Part shown: positions 8,177-17,400 of the stretch, piece by piece
Position numbering within the stretch: position 1 is the first letter of the stretch
Layout: each line of letters starts with the position of its first letter
Assembly: GCA_022839445.1 (NCBI GenBank)
Contig: JALHFC010000013.1
Location: forward strand, 1-30,445
Length of the DNA stretch: 30,445 bases
Direction of reading: 5' to 3'
Source: Pelotomaculum sp.
Lineage (GTDB): Bacteria > Bacillota > Desulfotomaculia > Desulfotomaculales > Pelotomaculaceae
The notes under the pieces: generated by a model
What the model was told of the DNA's origin: nothing
What the model saw: the letters and a program-made list of their open reading frames with translations, nothing else
The model's database searches: none
Made by a program: the position numbers and the translations under genes

Positions 8177-8391
8177 AAAAACATCGATGTTGGAAGGAAT
8201 ATGGCTTATTATGAAGAAATAAGTATAAAATGTTATATAATTTGTAACCGGTAAGTATTTCATATCCGTTCCATGATAGGTAATAGTATCAATTAATCTT
8301 ATTTTTATGTGCAATTTGCATGTCTTAAGTTATTGCCATTAACTGGTTAACCGAACATTTTCTCAGTTAGGCTTGATGGAGGTGGTAATTT
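8177..8391. other. Intergenic region before the FapA gene
   Basis: This is 215 nt of AT-rich DNA. It contains a TATAAT at 8235-8240 without a convincing -35 box and an 8-bp palindrome GGTTAACC near 8345-8352. A strong SD, GGAGGTGG (8378-8385), precedes the GTG start at 8392. No hairpin with a T-run marks the end of the preceding gene. Confidence 0.4.
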
Positions 8392-10167
8392 GTGAATGAA
8401 GATAATACAAAGTTTAACAGCGGCAAGGTATGGGTTAAGGATGGTAAAGTATTTGTAAAGGATCCGGCGCCGGATGGAGAACCGCCTACCATTACCCCGT
8501 GCGACGGGATTGATCTGCAAATTAATGGCAATACAGTCACTGAAAAGACAAAAGTTTATGAAAGAGATGAAATTATCTTAATACCTCAAACTACTGAAAA
8601 GCCCGGCTCGTATCGGATCAAGTTCAGCAAGGACAGGCTTTCGGCGGAGCTGGAAATGGAAGTCGTTATTGCAACCCGTTACATAATAGAAGACGCCCAA
8701 CCCCAAAACAACTTATTACTGAGGGCCACTGCCCGGACTGAACCGGCGTGTCCCTTTACACAGGAAGATATATACAAGGAAATTGCCGTGAATAACATTT
8801 CATATGGCCTTTTGCACGGTGAAATACAAGATATAATCACGAACCCCAAGAGCGGTATCTACCTTATTGCCGAAGGGGACGCCCCTGGGAAAACCGTTGA
8901 CGAGCGGGTGGAATTAAACTTCGCGACAGGGCCGGAAGAGCATAAAACATTTACGGATGACAACGGTAAGGTTGATTACCGCGACATTGTCGAGATCCCT
9001 TCTGTTGAGCCCGGGGCGTTATTGGCGGTAAAACATGATGGGGTCCAGGGAAGCCCTGGCAAGGGTGTAAACGGCGATGTCATACCGGTGCCGGCGCCTC
9101 AGGTTGTGGAGTTGGAGGGCGGTAGGGGTGTGGAAATTTCATCTGAAGGCAACAAGGCATACGCCAAGATCCACGGGCGACCTACCACCAAAAAGGTAGG
9201 GAAAAGATACATAATAGAAGTTGACCCGGTGTTGCACAAAAAAGGCGATGTGGATATGTCGTCCGGAAACATCCGCTTTAAGGGCGATGTGGTTGTCCAC
9301 GGGAACGTCAGCGAGGGAATGATTGTACAGGCAACGGGGAATATCACCGTCAAGGGCATGACATTCTCCGCGCAGATAGCCGCCCAGGGGGATATCACCG
9401 TAGGAAGAAACATTACCGGCTCCAGCCTTGTAGCAGGTGGTAATATTGGTTTCTTTAGGTCATTAAATAAAACCCTGGAGACGATACACTCCGACTTTGT
9501 TAAAATCATCGGCACAGCGTCCATGTTGTCCAAGAGTAATGAAAAGTTAGGCAATGTTAAAACCGGGCAATTAATCCAGTTGATTATTGACAGTAAATAC
9601 AAGCAGATCCCTACCTTAATAGCTGAAATGATTAAATTCTCCAACCAAAATGCTTTTATCATCCCAACGGTGATAATGCAGTTTCTGGACAATGTTGAAA
9701 AGAAATTAAGCGGCTTAAACATCTTGAAAATAGAGAGAATGGGTGAGATGGAAGCCATTCTATCCGAAATGGAGAATATCCGGAATATAATGAAGGGCAT
9801 GGCTGCAAATAAAGCCGATATTAAATTTGGTTATGCCGTAAACAGTAGGATTGAGGCCTCTGGTGACGTTAAGGTTGAAGGGCGGGGTTGCATTAACTCA
9901 ACAATTATTGCCGGTGGTAATGTCAATGTTAAGGGGGTTTTCCGGGGCGGCGAAATTCGCGCCGGAGGTGACGTTGTTATGAACGAAGCCGGGTCTGAAA
10001 TGTGCGCCAGGACCCTAGTGAGCGCCGGGGGGGACCGGAAGATCTTAATTAGGAAGGTCCATGAGGGTGTAAGGCTAAAAGTTGGGAAACGCATAGCCGA
10101 TATCCGTTCCGTCCAGAACAATGTTCAAGCAAGTCTGGATAAAGATGGGATGCTGCTAATTACTTAA
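8392..10167 (+). CDS. FapA / DUF342 family protein
   Basis: A 591-aa protein of the DUF342 (FapA, 'flagellar assembly protein A') family. Residues 1-100 form an acidic beta-rich N-terminal region. The core of about 110-375 contains AEGDAPGKTVDERV and the PGKGVNGDVIP motif, then glycine-rich parallel beta-helix repeats (DVVVHGNVSEG, GNITVKG, GDITVGRNI). A predominantly alpha-helical, possibly coiled-coil insert covers about 376-476. The beta-helix resumes at 480-560 (GDVKVEGRG, GGNVNVKG, AGGDVVMNEAG). Some homologues affect flagella or cell-surface functions, but the molecular function is poorly known. No flagellar gene is nearby. GTG 8392 is supported by an excellent SD at 6-nt spacing. There is no signal peptide or membrane segment. 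Confidence 0.9.
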   Translation: MNEDNTKFNSGKVWVKDGKVFVKDPAPDGEPPTITPCDGIDLQINGNTVTEKTKVYERDEIILIPQTTEKPGSYRIKFSKDRLSAELEMEVVIATRYIIEDAQPQNNLLLRATARTEPACPFTQEDIYKEIAVNNISYGLLHGEIQDIITNPKSGIYLIAEGDAPGKTVDERVELNFATGPEEHKTFTDDNGKVDYRDIVEIPSVEPGALLAVKHDGVQGSPGKGVNGDVIPVPAPQVVELEGGRGVEISSEGNKAYAKIHGRPTTKKVGKRYIIEVDPVLHKKGDVDMSSGNIRFKGDVVVHGNVSEGMIVQATGNITVKGMTFSAQIAAQGDITVGRNITGSSLVAGGNIGFFRSLNKTLETIHSDFVKIIGTASMLSKSNEKLGNVKTGQLIQLIIDSKYKQIPTLIAEMIKFSNQNAFIIPTVIMQFLDNVEKKLSGLNILKIERMGEMEAILSEMENIRNIMKGMAANKADIKFGYAVNSRIEASGDVKVEGRGCINSTIIAGGNVNVKGVFRGGEIRAGGDVVMNEAGSEMCARTLVSAGGDRKILIRKVHEGVRLKVGKRIADIRSVQNNVQASLDKDGMLLIT

Positions 10168-10194
10168 TCCGGCAAAGGACTTTTTATAATTTTA

Positions 10195-10223
10195 TTGACA
10201 AAAATGCCTTTTAGCTGTAAACT
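10195..10223 (+). promoter_or_regulatory. Sigma-A-type promoter of the pyr operon
   Basis: A perfect TTGACA (10195-10200), a 17-nt spacer and TAAACT (10218-10223). The predicted start near 10230 is just upstream of the first PyrR-binding hairpin, so the leader would be about 128 nt. Confidence 0.75.
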
Positions 10224-10237
10224 TGATCAGGATAAAA

Positions 10238-10336
10238 ATGACCTTGAAATCGGTTCTGTGAGGCCGGTAAGGATTCGTAGATATGGTTTTTATGGGCCAA
10301 CTATGCCTGCTTACCGGGAGTGAGCAGGCATTTTTA
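10238..10336 (+). promoter_or_regulatory. PyrR attenuator 1 (leader of pyrR)
   Basis: Three mutually exclusive structures can be read directly. The PyrR-binding anti-antiterminator has a GGTT stem (10252-10255), hexaloop CTGTGA (10256-10261) and GGCC (10262-10265), over a CCTT/AAGG lower stem; the hexaloop fits the CNGNGA consensus. CCGGTAAG at 10264-10271 is exactly complementary to CTTACCGG at 10310-10317, forming the antiterminator. The terminator pairs ATGCCTGCT (10303-10311) with AGCAGGCAT (10323-10331), followed by a T-run. By the known mechanism, PyrR with bound uridine nucleotide stabilises the binding hairpin and so favours termination. Confidence 0.92.
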
Positions 10337-10357
10337 AATAATCGTCAGGAGGGTTTT

Positions 10358-10903
10358 ATGGCGAAGGAAAAGGCGCAGATCCTAGACCAGGATGGGATCA
10401 GGCGCTCCCTTACCCGGATTGCTCATGAAATAATTGAGCGCAATAAGGGCATCGATAAGCTTGCTCTCATAGGCATCCGCCGCAGGGGCGCTCCTCTTGC
10501 AGAAAGGCTAGCCGTTAGGATTAAGGAAATCGAGGGACGCGCGGCGCCGGTCGGCATTTTGGACATAACCCTTTACCGTGATGACCTAATGACACTGGAG
10601 CGCCAGCCCCTGGTGCGCTCAACGGAGGTGCCTTTTCCGGTTTTGGGCAAGACGGTGGTTTTAGTGGATGATGTCATTTACACCGGGCGCACTATCCGGG
10701 CCGCTCTGGATGCTTTGCTCGATTTGGGCCGGCCCAGGGTGATTCAGCTGGCGGTCCTTGTCGACAGGGGCCACCGGGAGCTCCCGATCAGGGCCGACTA
10801 TGTCGGTAAGAATGTGCCGACCTCGAAAAAAGAGGTTGTTTCAGTGCGGTTAAAGGAAATTGACGGTGAGGAGAGGGTGGTTATCCTGGAATCGCCGGAC
10901 TAA
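10358..10903 (+). CDS. pyrR: Bifunctional pyr operon attenuator / uracil phosphoribosyltransferase PyrR
   Basis: A 181-aa PRTase-fold protein. The PRPP-binding loop VVLVDDVIYTGRT lies at about 99-111, with an ALIGIRRRGAPLA segment near 36-48. It binds the pyr mRNA leaders in response to UMP/UTP and has weak uracil phosphoribosyltransferase activity. ATG 10358 follows AGGAGGG. A longer open frame back to 10283 merely runs through the attenuator and terminator and is not coding. It is the first gene of the pyr cluster and is autoregulated by the leader in front of it. A second PyrR target separates it from pyrB. Confidence 0.97.
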   Translation: MAKEKAQILDQDGIRRSLTRIAHEIIERNKGIDKLALIGIRRRGAPLAERLAVRIKEIEGRAAPVGILDITLYRDDLMTLERQPLVRSTEVPFPVLGKTVVLVDDVIYTGRTIRAALDALLDLGRPRVIQLAVLVDRGHRELPIRADYVGKNVPTSKKEVVSVRLKEIDGEERVVILESPD

Positions 10904-10964
10904 ATTCAGATGCCGGCGCCAAGCGAAGGATGCAGGCATAAGTTACCTTTTGACTACTGGATTT

Positions 10965-11080
10965 GGATCCACCTTTAATAAGCGGTCCCGCGAGGCCGGA
11001 AAGGGAGATCCCGGCAAGTTTTCCTTTTCAGGCCTCGGCCCGGTTATAAAAAACCGGGCGGGGTTTTTATTTTTAAATTT
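10965..11080 (+). promoter_or_regulatory. PyrR attenuator 2 (between pyrR and pyrB)
   Basis: The PyrR-binding hairpin has GGTC (10984-10987), hexaloop CCGCGA (10988-10993) and GGCC (10994-10997). Below it are CCTTT/AAAGG (10972-10976 with 11000-11004) and GGAT/ATCC. An alternative long hairpin pairs CGAGGCC (10991-10997) with GGCCTCG (11031-11037), extended by GAAAGG against CCTTTTC. The terminator is GCCCGGTT (11038-11045) with AACCGGGC (11052-11059), followed by T-rich sequence from 11064. The hexaloop matches CNGNGA. This gives the biosynthetic genes a second, independent attenuation step. Here the antiterminator only touches the base of the terminator, so the switch geometry needs folding to confirm. 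Confidence 0.9.
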
Positions 11081-11096
11081 TTTAGGAGGTTGAAAA

Positions 11097-12038
11097 ATGG
11101 GCCTCAGCGGCAAAGACTTAACCGGTCTTCGCAATGTCTCGCCGGGGGAAATACAACTGATTTTAGACACGGCGGCGCCGATGAAAGAAATTATCAAGCG
11201 GCAGATTAAAAAAGTACCCATCTTAAGAGGGCGGACGGTTGTCACGGTTTTTTACGAAACCAGTACCCGCACCAGGACTTCCTTTGAGCTGGCGGCCAAG
11301 TATTTAAGCGCCGACGCGGTAAATATCGCGGCGGCGACCAGCAGTGTAAAGAAGGGCGAGAGCCTGAAGGATACTGCCCGTACCATAGAAGCTATGGGAG
11401 CGGATGTTGTAGCGCTAAGGCACCCCATGGCCGGGGCGGCCGAGTTGCTGGGCGGTTGTTTGGGCGCGCGCGTTATCAATGCCGGGGACGGCGCTCACGA
11501 ACACCCTACACAAGCGTTATTGGACCTGTTTACGGTGAGGGAGAAGAAGGGGCGGATCGAAGGGTTAAAGGTGGCCATCATCGGTGACATCCTGTACAGC
11601 AGGGTAGCCCGCTCCGATATATGGGGCTACACGAAGATGGGGGCGGAAGTAAGGCTGGCCGGGCCGGCCACGCTGATGCCGCCGGGTATGGAAAAATTTG
11701 GGGTGAAGGTTTGCAGTTGCCTGGAGGAAGCGTTAGACGGCGCCGATGTAATAAATGTCCTCAGGATTCAACTGGAAAGGCAGCAACATGGTCTTTTCCC
11801 GAACTTGCAGGAATACAGCAGGCTGTTTGGTATAGACCGGGAAAGGCTACGGCTAGCCGCGCCCGGTGCGCTGGTGATGCACCCCGGGCCGATGAACCGG
11901 GGTGTGGAAATATCTGCGGAAGTGGCAGACGGACTACAGTCGGTGATCAATGAGCAAGTTACCAATGGGGTAGCGGTGCGCATGGCGCTCCTGTACCTTT
12001 TGATTGGAGGTGGCGCCCAGAATGAAGCTAATTATTAG
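11097..12038 (+). CDS. pyrB: Aspartate carbamoyltransferase catalytic subunit
   Basis: A 313-aa enzyme condensing carbamoyl phosphate with aspartate. The carbamoyl-phosphate motif STRTRTSFE starts at residue 56, HPTQALLD lies at 136-143 and MHPGPMNRG near the C-terminus. No regulatory pyrI follows, so it is the unregulated Bacillus-like type, with control coming from PyrR. ATG 11097 has AGGAGG at 7-nt spacing, right after the second attenuator. Its last 17 nt overlap the start of pyrC, suggesting translational coupling. Confidence 0.98.
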   Translation: MGLSGKDLTGLRNVSPGEIQLILDTAAPMKEIIKRQIKKVPILRGRTVVTVFYETSTRTRTSFELAAKYLSADAVNIAAATSSVKKGESLKDTARTIEAMGADVVALRHPMAGAAELLGGCLGARVINAGDGAHEHPTQALLDLFTVREKKGRIEGLKVAIIGDILYSRVARSDIWGYTKMGAEVRLAGPATLMPPGMEKFGVKVCSCLEEALDGADVINVLRIQLERQQHGLFPNLQEYSRLFGIDRERLRLAAPGALVMHPGPMNRGVEISAEVADGLQSVINEQVTNGVAVRMALLYLLIGGGAQNEANY

Positions 12039-13311
12039 GGGCGGGATGGTAATAGACCCTGTTACAGGCAGCATGTCTGAAAAAGATATCCTGGTATCGA
12101 AAGGTAGGATAGCAGGAATAGACGCTGGTATTGGCAGTAACGGCGCCACGGTTATTGACGCGAGAGGCAAACTGGTGGCGCCCGGGCTGATCGACATGCA
12201 CGTACACTTGCGCGAGCCTGGGTATGAGCCCAAGGAGACTATTTATACAGGTACCCGCGCTGCAGCCAGGGGCGGCTTTACTTCCGTGGCTTGTATGCCG
12301 AACACCAACCCGGTAGCCGACAATGCGGCTGTTGTGTCTTTCATAAAAGACAAGGCCGCGGCGCAGGGAGTGGTCAATGTGTATCCTATCGGGGCCATCA
12401 CCCGCGGAAGCAAGGGCGGGGAACTAGCCGGGCTGGGCGATATGAGAGAAGCCGGAGCGGTGGCGTTTTCTGATGACGGGTCGCCGGTAATGAACGCCGG
12501 CTTAATGCGCAGGGCGATGCAATATGCCCGGATGCTTGGGATGACTATTATTTCCCATTGTGAAGATATAAATTTGTCTGCCGGCGGGTCAATGCACGAA
12601 GGCTACATTTCTACCGTCCTGGGCCTCAAAGGAATTCCATCGTCGGCCGAAGAAGTGATGGTGGCCCGGGACATCATATTAGCCGGGGAGACCGGTTGCC
12701 GGTTGCATATCGCCCACGTTAGCACGGCCGGGTCAGTCCGGCTGGTAAGAGAGGCCAAGGCCAGGGGAGTTAGGGTCACTGCCGAGGCGACGCCCCACCA
12801 CTTTACCCTGACTGATGAAGCTGTGTTGGGTTATGATACAACCACCAAGGTCAACCCGCCCTTGCGCCTGGTTGAAGACGTGGCGGCGGTGAAGGAGGGT
12901 TTAGCGGACGGGACTATCGACGTGATTGCCACCGACCATGCCCCTCATACACTAGAAGAAAAAGATGTGGAATATGAGCGCGCCCCCTTTGGCTTGGTGG
13001 GCCTGGAAACGGCGGTGGGTCTGGTCTGGACGGAGCTGGTTGCGACTGGTTTTCTAACACCGCTGCAGGCAATTACAATGATGAGCCAAAACCCGGCCAG
13101 GGTGCTGGGTATACCGAGAGGGACGCTGGAGATCGGGGCAGATGCCGACATCACTATCATTGACCCGGATTTTTCCGGGGTAGTGGACCCGGTCCAGTTT
13201 GCCGGCAAAGGCCGGAATACGCCCTTTGGCGGGCGGCTTTTAAAGGGCTTGCCCCGGGCGACAATTGTTGGCGGCAGGGTAGTGATGCAGGGGGGTTATG
13301 TGAATAGATAG
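12022..13311 (+). CDS. pyrC: Dihydroorotase (class I)
   Basis: A 429-aa amidohydrolase that cyclises carbamoyl aspartate to dihydroorotate. Metal-site motifs are complete: DMHVHLREPG with HxH at 60/62, the CMPNTNPV segment, SDDGSPVMNAG, HIAHVSTAGS, the ATPHHF segment and DHAPHT with Asp at about 305. The class I type with length near 430 is usual for Gram-positives. The frame is open from 12004, but ATG 12022 is the sensible start because the GGAGGTGG at 12006-12013 lies 8 nt before it. It overlaps pyrB by 17 nt and is followed by a 63-nt gap to carA. Confidence 0.98.
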   Translation: MKLIIRGGMVIDPVTGSMSEKDILVSKGRIAGIDAGIGSNGATVIDARGKLVAPGLIDMHVHLREPGYEPKETIYTGTRAAARGGFTSVACMPNTNPVADNAAVVSFIKDKAAAQGVVNVYPIGAITRGSKGGELAGLGDMREAGAVAFSDDGSPVMNAGLMRRAMQYARMLGMTIISHCEDINLSAGGSMHEGYISTVLGLKGIPSSAEEVMVARDIILAGETGCRLHIAHVSTAGSVRLVREAKARGVRVTAEATPHHFTLTDEAVLGYDTTTKVNPPLRLVEDVAAVKEGLADGTIDVIATDHAPHTLEEKDVEYERAPFGLVGLETAVGLVWTELVATGFLTPLQAITMMSQNPARVLGIPRGTLEIGADADITIIDPDFSGVVDPVQFAGKGRNTPFGGRLLKGLPRATIVGGRVVMQGGYVNR

Positions 13312-13340
13312 CATGAGGATAATTAGAATAAATAATAGGA

Positions 13341-13361
13341 CTGGTAGCCAACGGCTACTAG
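13341..13361 (+). promoter_or_regulatory. Small hairpin directly before the carA ribosome binding site
   Basis: CTGGTAGCC, triloop AAC, GGCTACTAG forms a 9-bp stem (one G-U pair). The carA SD GGGGGTG (13363-13369) begins 2 nt after it. There is no T-run, so it is not an intrinsic terminator. It could affect ribosome access or mRNA processing; a role is not shown. Confidence 0.4.
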
Positions 13362-13374
13362 CGGGGGTGTTTAT

Positions 13375-14460
13375 ATGCAGGCAATATTAGCCCTGGAAGA
13401 TGGTACCATTTTTCCGGGCGAGGCTTTTGGCGCGACAGGAACGCAATGGGGGGAGGTTGTTTTCAACACCGGAATGAACGGTTACCAGGAGGTATTAACC
13501 GACGCGTGCTGTTGTGGGCAGATTGTTGTAATGACTTATCCCTTAATTGGTAACTACGGTATTACGAAAGAAGACTTTAATAACAAAAAGATCCATGTCC
13601 GCAGTCTTGTTGTGCGGGAAGTATGCGAAAAACCCAGCAACTGGCGTTACTCAGAGACTGTTGACAGCTTTCTAAAAAAAGAAAATGTGATCGGCCTTTC
13701 CGGTGTTGACACCCGCGCCCTGACCCGGCGTCTGCGTAGTTTTGGAACTATGCGCGGTGTTATTTGCGCCGGCGCCGGCGACCACGACGCGCAGGCGCTG
13801 GTGGAGCGGGCCAAAAATTGCCCCCACCTTACCGGCCAGGACTTGATTTCGGGTGTTGCTCCCACTGAAATCCGCGTATACCACGGTGGCGCCCGCAGGG
13901 TGATCTTGCTTGATTTCGGGGCTGGAAGCAACATTATCCGCTGCCTGCAGGAGCGGGATTGTGAAGTTGTAGTAGTACCTCCGAAAACCACGGCCAAAGA
14001 CATCCTTGCCGCAAACCCGGACGGGATCGTGCTGTCCGGCGGCCCCGGTGATCCTGTCGATGCGCCGTACGCTGTAGAAACAGTCCGGGAGTTGATTGGT
14101 AAAAAACCCCTCCTGGGCATCTGCCTAGGTCACCTGATCTTAGGATTGGCTCTGGGAGCCATGACATATAAGATGAAATTCGGCCACCGGGGCGCCAACC
14201 ACCCGGTGAAAGACCTGGATACCGGGCGTGTTTACATTACCTCTCACAACCATGGTTTTTCCATTGAAGAGACATCCATGAAGGAGCTGGATATATACGT
14301 CTCTCACCGCAACTTAAATGACGGTACGGTGGAAGGCTTTAAACATAACAATTTACCGGTCCTTTCAGTGCAGTTTCATCCCGAAGCGTTGCCGGGACCG
14401 CAGGACTCCGTGTATATCTTTGACCAGTTCATAGCGATGATGGCCGGGGAGGGGAGGTAA
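13375..14460 (+). CDS. carA: Carbamoyl-phosphate synthase small (glutaminase) subunit
   Basis: A 361-aa protein. The N-terminal CPSase small-chain domain (about 1-130) carries FNTGMNGYQEVLTD. The C-terminal class I glutamine amidotransferase domain has nucleophile Cys250 in GICLGH and the His335/Glu337 pair in QFHPEA. It hydrolyses glutamine and passes ammonia to CarB. Oddity: the residue after GICLGH is Leu255 (codon ctg), where E. coli and most family members have Gln (GICLGHQ). In E. coli that Gln contacts the substrate glutamine. All other catalytic residues are present, so the gene looks functional. It ends 1 nt before the carB start. Confidence 0.97.
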   Translation: MQAILALEDGTIFPGEAFGATGTQWGEVVFNTGMNGYQEVLTDACCCGQIVVMTYPLIGNYGITKEDFNNKKIHVRSLVVREVCEKPSNWRYSETVDSFLKKENVIGLSGVDTRALTRRLRSFGTMRGVICAGAGDHDAQALVERAKNCPHLTGQDLISGVAPTEIRVYHGGARRVILLDFGAGSNIIRCLQERDCEVVVVPPKTTAKDILAANPDGIVLSGGPGDPVDAPYAVETVRELIGKKPLLGICLGHLILGLALGAMTYKMKFGHRGANHPVKDLDTGRVYITSHNHGFSIEETSMKELDIYVSHRNLNDGTVEGFKHNNLPVLSVQFHPEALPGPQDSVYIFDQFIAMMAGEGR

Positions 14461-14461
14461 A

Positions 14462-17400
14462 ATGCCGATTAAAGAATGGATCAAAAAGGTGATGGTGATT
14501 GGCTCCGGTCCTATTGTCATTGGCCAGGCCGCCGAGTTTGACTACGCCGGAACACAGGCCTGCCGCGCCTTGCGGGAGGAAGGACTGGAAGTAGTCTTGA
14601 TCAATTCCAACCCGGCTACCATCATGACAGACGCCAATATGGCCGATCGGGTCTACATTGAGCCCCTGACGCCGGATTTTGTTGCCCGGGTGATCCGGCA
14701 AGAAAAACCGGACGGGCTTCTTCCAACGCTGGGCGGGCAGGTGGGCCTAAATATGGCCTTGCAGCTTGCCGAAGCCGGTGTGTTGGAGGAGGAGGGAGTG
14801 CGGCTGCTGGGCACACCCCTGGAAGCCATTAAACGGGCCGAGGATAGGGAAAAGTTTAAGGAAATGATGCAATCCATTAAAGAACCCATCCCTGAGAGCG
14901 CGATCATTTCTACTCTAAAAGAAGCGGAGACTTTTGCCGCCGGGATCGGTCTTCCCCTGATTGTCCGCCCGGCATATACCTTGGGAGGAACCGGCGGCGG
15001 TATAGTATATACGATGGAAGAGTTGCGGGCTACTACCGCCAGGGGCTTAAAGCACAGCATTATTGGTCAGGTTTTGCTGGAGCGCTGCGTCGCCGGCTGG
15101 AAAGAAATCGAATATGAGGTGATGCGGGATAGCGCCGGCAACTGTATTACCGTTTGTAATATGGAAAACGTCGACGCCGTTGGTATCCATACAGGGGACA
15201 GCATAGTGGTAGCGCCCTCCCAGACACTAAGCGATGGGGAATACCACCTTTTAAGAAACGCATCTTTAAAAATCATCCGTGCTTTAGGGATCGAGGGTGG
15301 TTGCAACATCCAGTTTGCCCTGGACCCCAATAGTTTTGAATATTATGTAATTGAAGTCAACCCCAGGGTTTCCCGTTCTTCCGCTTTGGCTTCCAAAGCT
15401 ACCGGCTACCCTATCGCCAAGGTGGCTTCGAAGATCGCTATTGGACTCACCCTTGATGAAATTGAGAATGCAGTTACTGGTAAAACATATGCTTGCTCCG
15501 AGCCGTCCCTGGACTATATCGTGTTGAAATACCCCCGCTGGCCGTTTGACAAGTTTGCTAAAGGAGACCGCGTCCTGGGTACACAAATGAAGGCTACCGG
15601 CGAGGTGATGGCCATTAGCCGCACGTTCGAAGGAGCGCTCTTAAAGGCCATCCGCTCGCTGGAAATCGGCCTAGATTCCCTATCCCTTCCAGGGGTGGAT
15701 AGTTTAAGCTGGGGTGAGCTTGAAAAAAGGTTGGCAAAGGCGGACGACGAGCGCTTGTTCCTGGTGGCCGAGGCCTTGCGGCGCGGTGTTAGCTGCGAGC
15801 GGTTGTACCAAATCACCAAAATAGACCACTTTTTTCTGGACAAGATCAAGGGTGTCTTAGCCCTTGAAGAAGAAATTCAACATGCCTGCGCAAACGGGAG
15901 AGGACTAGCGCCATCCCTTTTGGAACAAGCTAAAAAATCCGGATTTTCCGATGCTCACCTAGCTAGCCTAGTCGGGTTGGAGGTATCCCAGGCGCGCGCC
16001 CTGCGCAAAGAAAAAGGGACATTGCCTACTTTCAAAATGGTGGATACCTGCGCTGCCGAGTTTGGGGCCGTAACGCCTTACTACTATTCCTCATACGATT
16101 GTGAGGACGAGACGCGGGCCACTTCCGGACGCAAGGTAATGGTTTTAGGTTCCGGGCCTATCCGCATCGGGCAGGGGATTGAGTTTGACTACTGCTCTGT
16201 CCACTCGGTGTGGGCGTTGCGGGAGGAAGGGATCGAGGCCATTATCGTTAACAACAACCCGGAAACGGTAAGCACAGACTTTGACACCGCCGACAGGCTT
16301 TATTTTGAGCCGCTGGTCACTGAAAACGTTTTAAATATACTGGACAAAGAAAAGCCGGAAGGAGTCATTGTGCAGTTCGGCGGGCAGACCGCCATTAACC
16401 TGGCCAAGCCTTTAGAAGAGGCGGGAATTAAAATTCTCGGTACTTCAGTGGAAGATATCGACCGGGCGGAGGACCGGGAGCGTTTTGACCGCCTGTTGAT
16501 AGATCTGGAAATCCCCAAACCTGCCGGGCGGACAGCTTTCTCGGTGGAAGAGGCTGTGGTTATCGCCTCCGAAATCGGCTTTCCGGTGTTGGTCCGCCCT
16601 TCTTATGTCCTGGGCGGGAGGGCCATGGAGATCGTCTACAACAACAAAGAACTGCTTAATTATATGGCTTCGGCGGTCAAAGTGACACCGGAGCATCCCG
16701 TGCTGGTGGACAAATACCTTTTTGGCAAAGAGCTGGAGGTTGACGCCATCTCGGACGGCGCCGACATCCTGATCCCCGGGATTATGGAGCATATAGAGCG
16801 GGCCGGGGTCCACTCCGGTGACAGCACAGCCGTTTATCCGCCCCGGTCCTTAAGCCGGGAGGTGAAAGACCTGGTGGTTGACTATACCGCCAGGCTAGCC
16901 CGGGCGCTCAACGTCAAGGGCTTGATTAACATCCAGTATGTCCTGCATGAAGGCCGGATTTATGTCCTGGAGGTCAACCCGCGTTCCAGCCGGACGGTAC
17001 CGTATCTTAGCAAAATTACCGGTATCCCGATGGTAAACCTAGCCACAAAGATTATTATGGGCGCGACGTTAAAGGGAATGGGTTACAAGGGCGGGCTTTA
17101 CCCGGAAAGCGACTATGTGGGTGTAAAGGTGCCGGTTTTCTCATTTGCTAAACTCTTGCAGGTGGACATTTCCCTGGGGCCGGAAATGAAGTCTACGGGC
17201 GAGGTTATGGGTGTGGACCGCGACTTTAGGGTGGCCCTGTACAAAGCCATGGTGGCGGCGGGGAGCATGTTCCCGAAAAAGGGAACCGTGCTGGCTACCA
17301 TAGCCGACCGGGACAAAGAAGAAGCCATTCCTATTATAAAGGGACTGGTGGATTTGGGTTATAAAATTTGCGCCACTTCCGGCACCGCCACTATGATTAA

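Noticed and set aside
8235..8240. TATAAT as promoter of the FapA gene
   Set aside because: No acceptable -35 box stands 16-18 nt upstream, and AT-rich DNA gives such hexamers by chance.
9099..9800. 233-codon minus-strand frame inside the FapA gene
   Set aside because: Although long, it looks like antisense of the beta-helix gene, lacks an SD and matches nothing.
10283..10357. N-terminal extension of PyrR
   Set aside because: This stretch is the attenuator and terminator, and PyrR proteins begin near the ATG at 10358 with its own SD.
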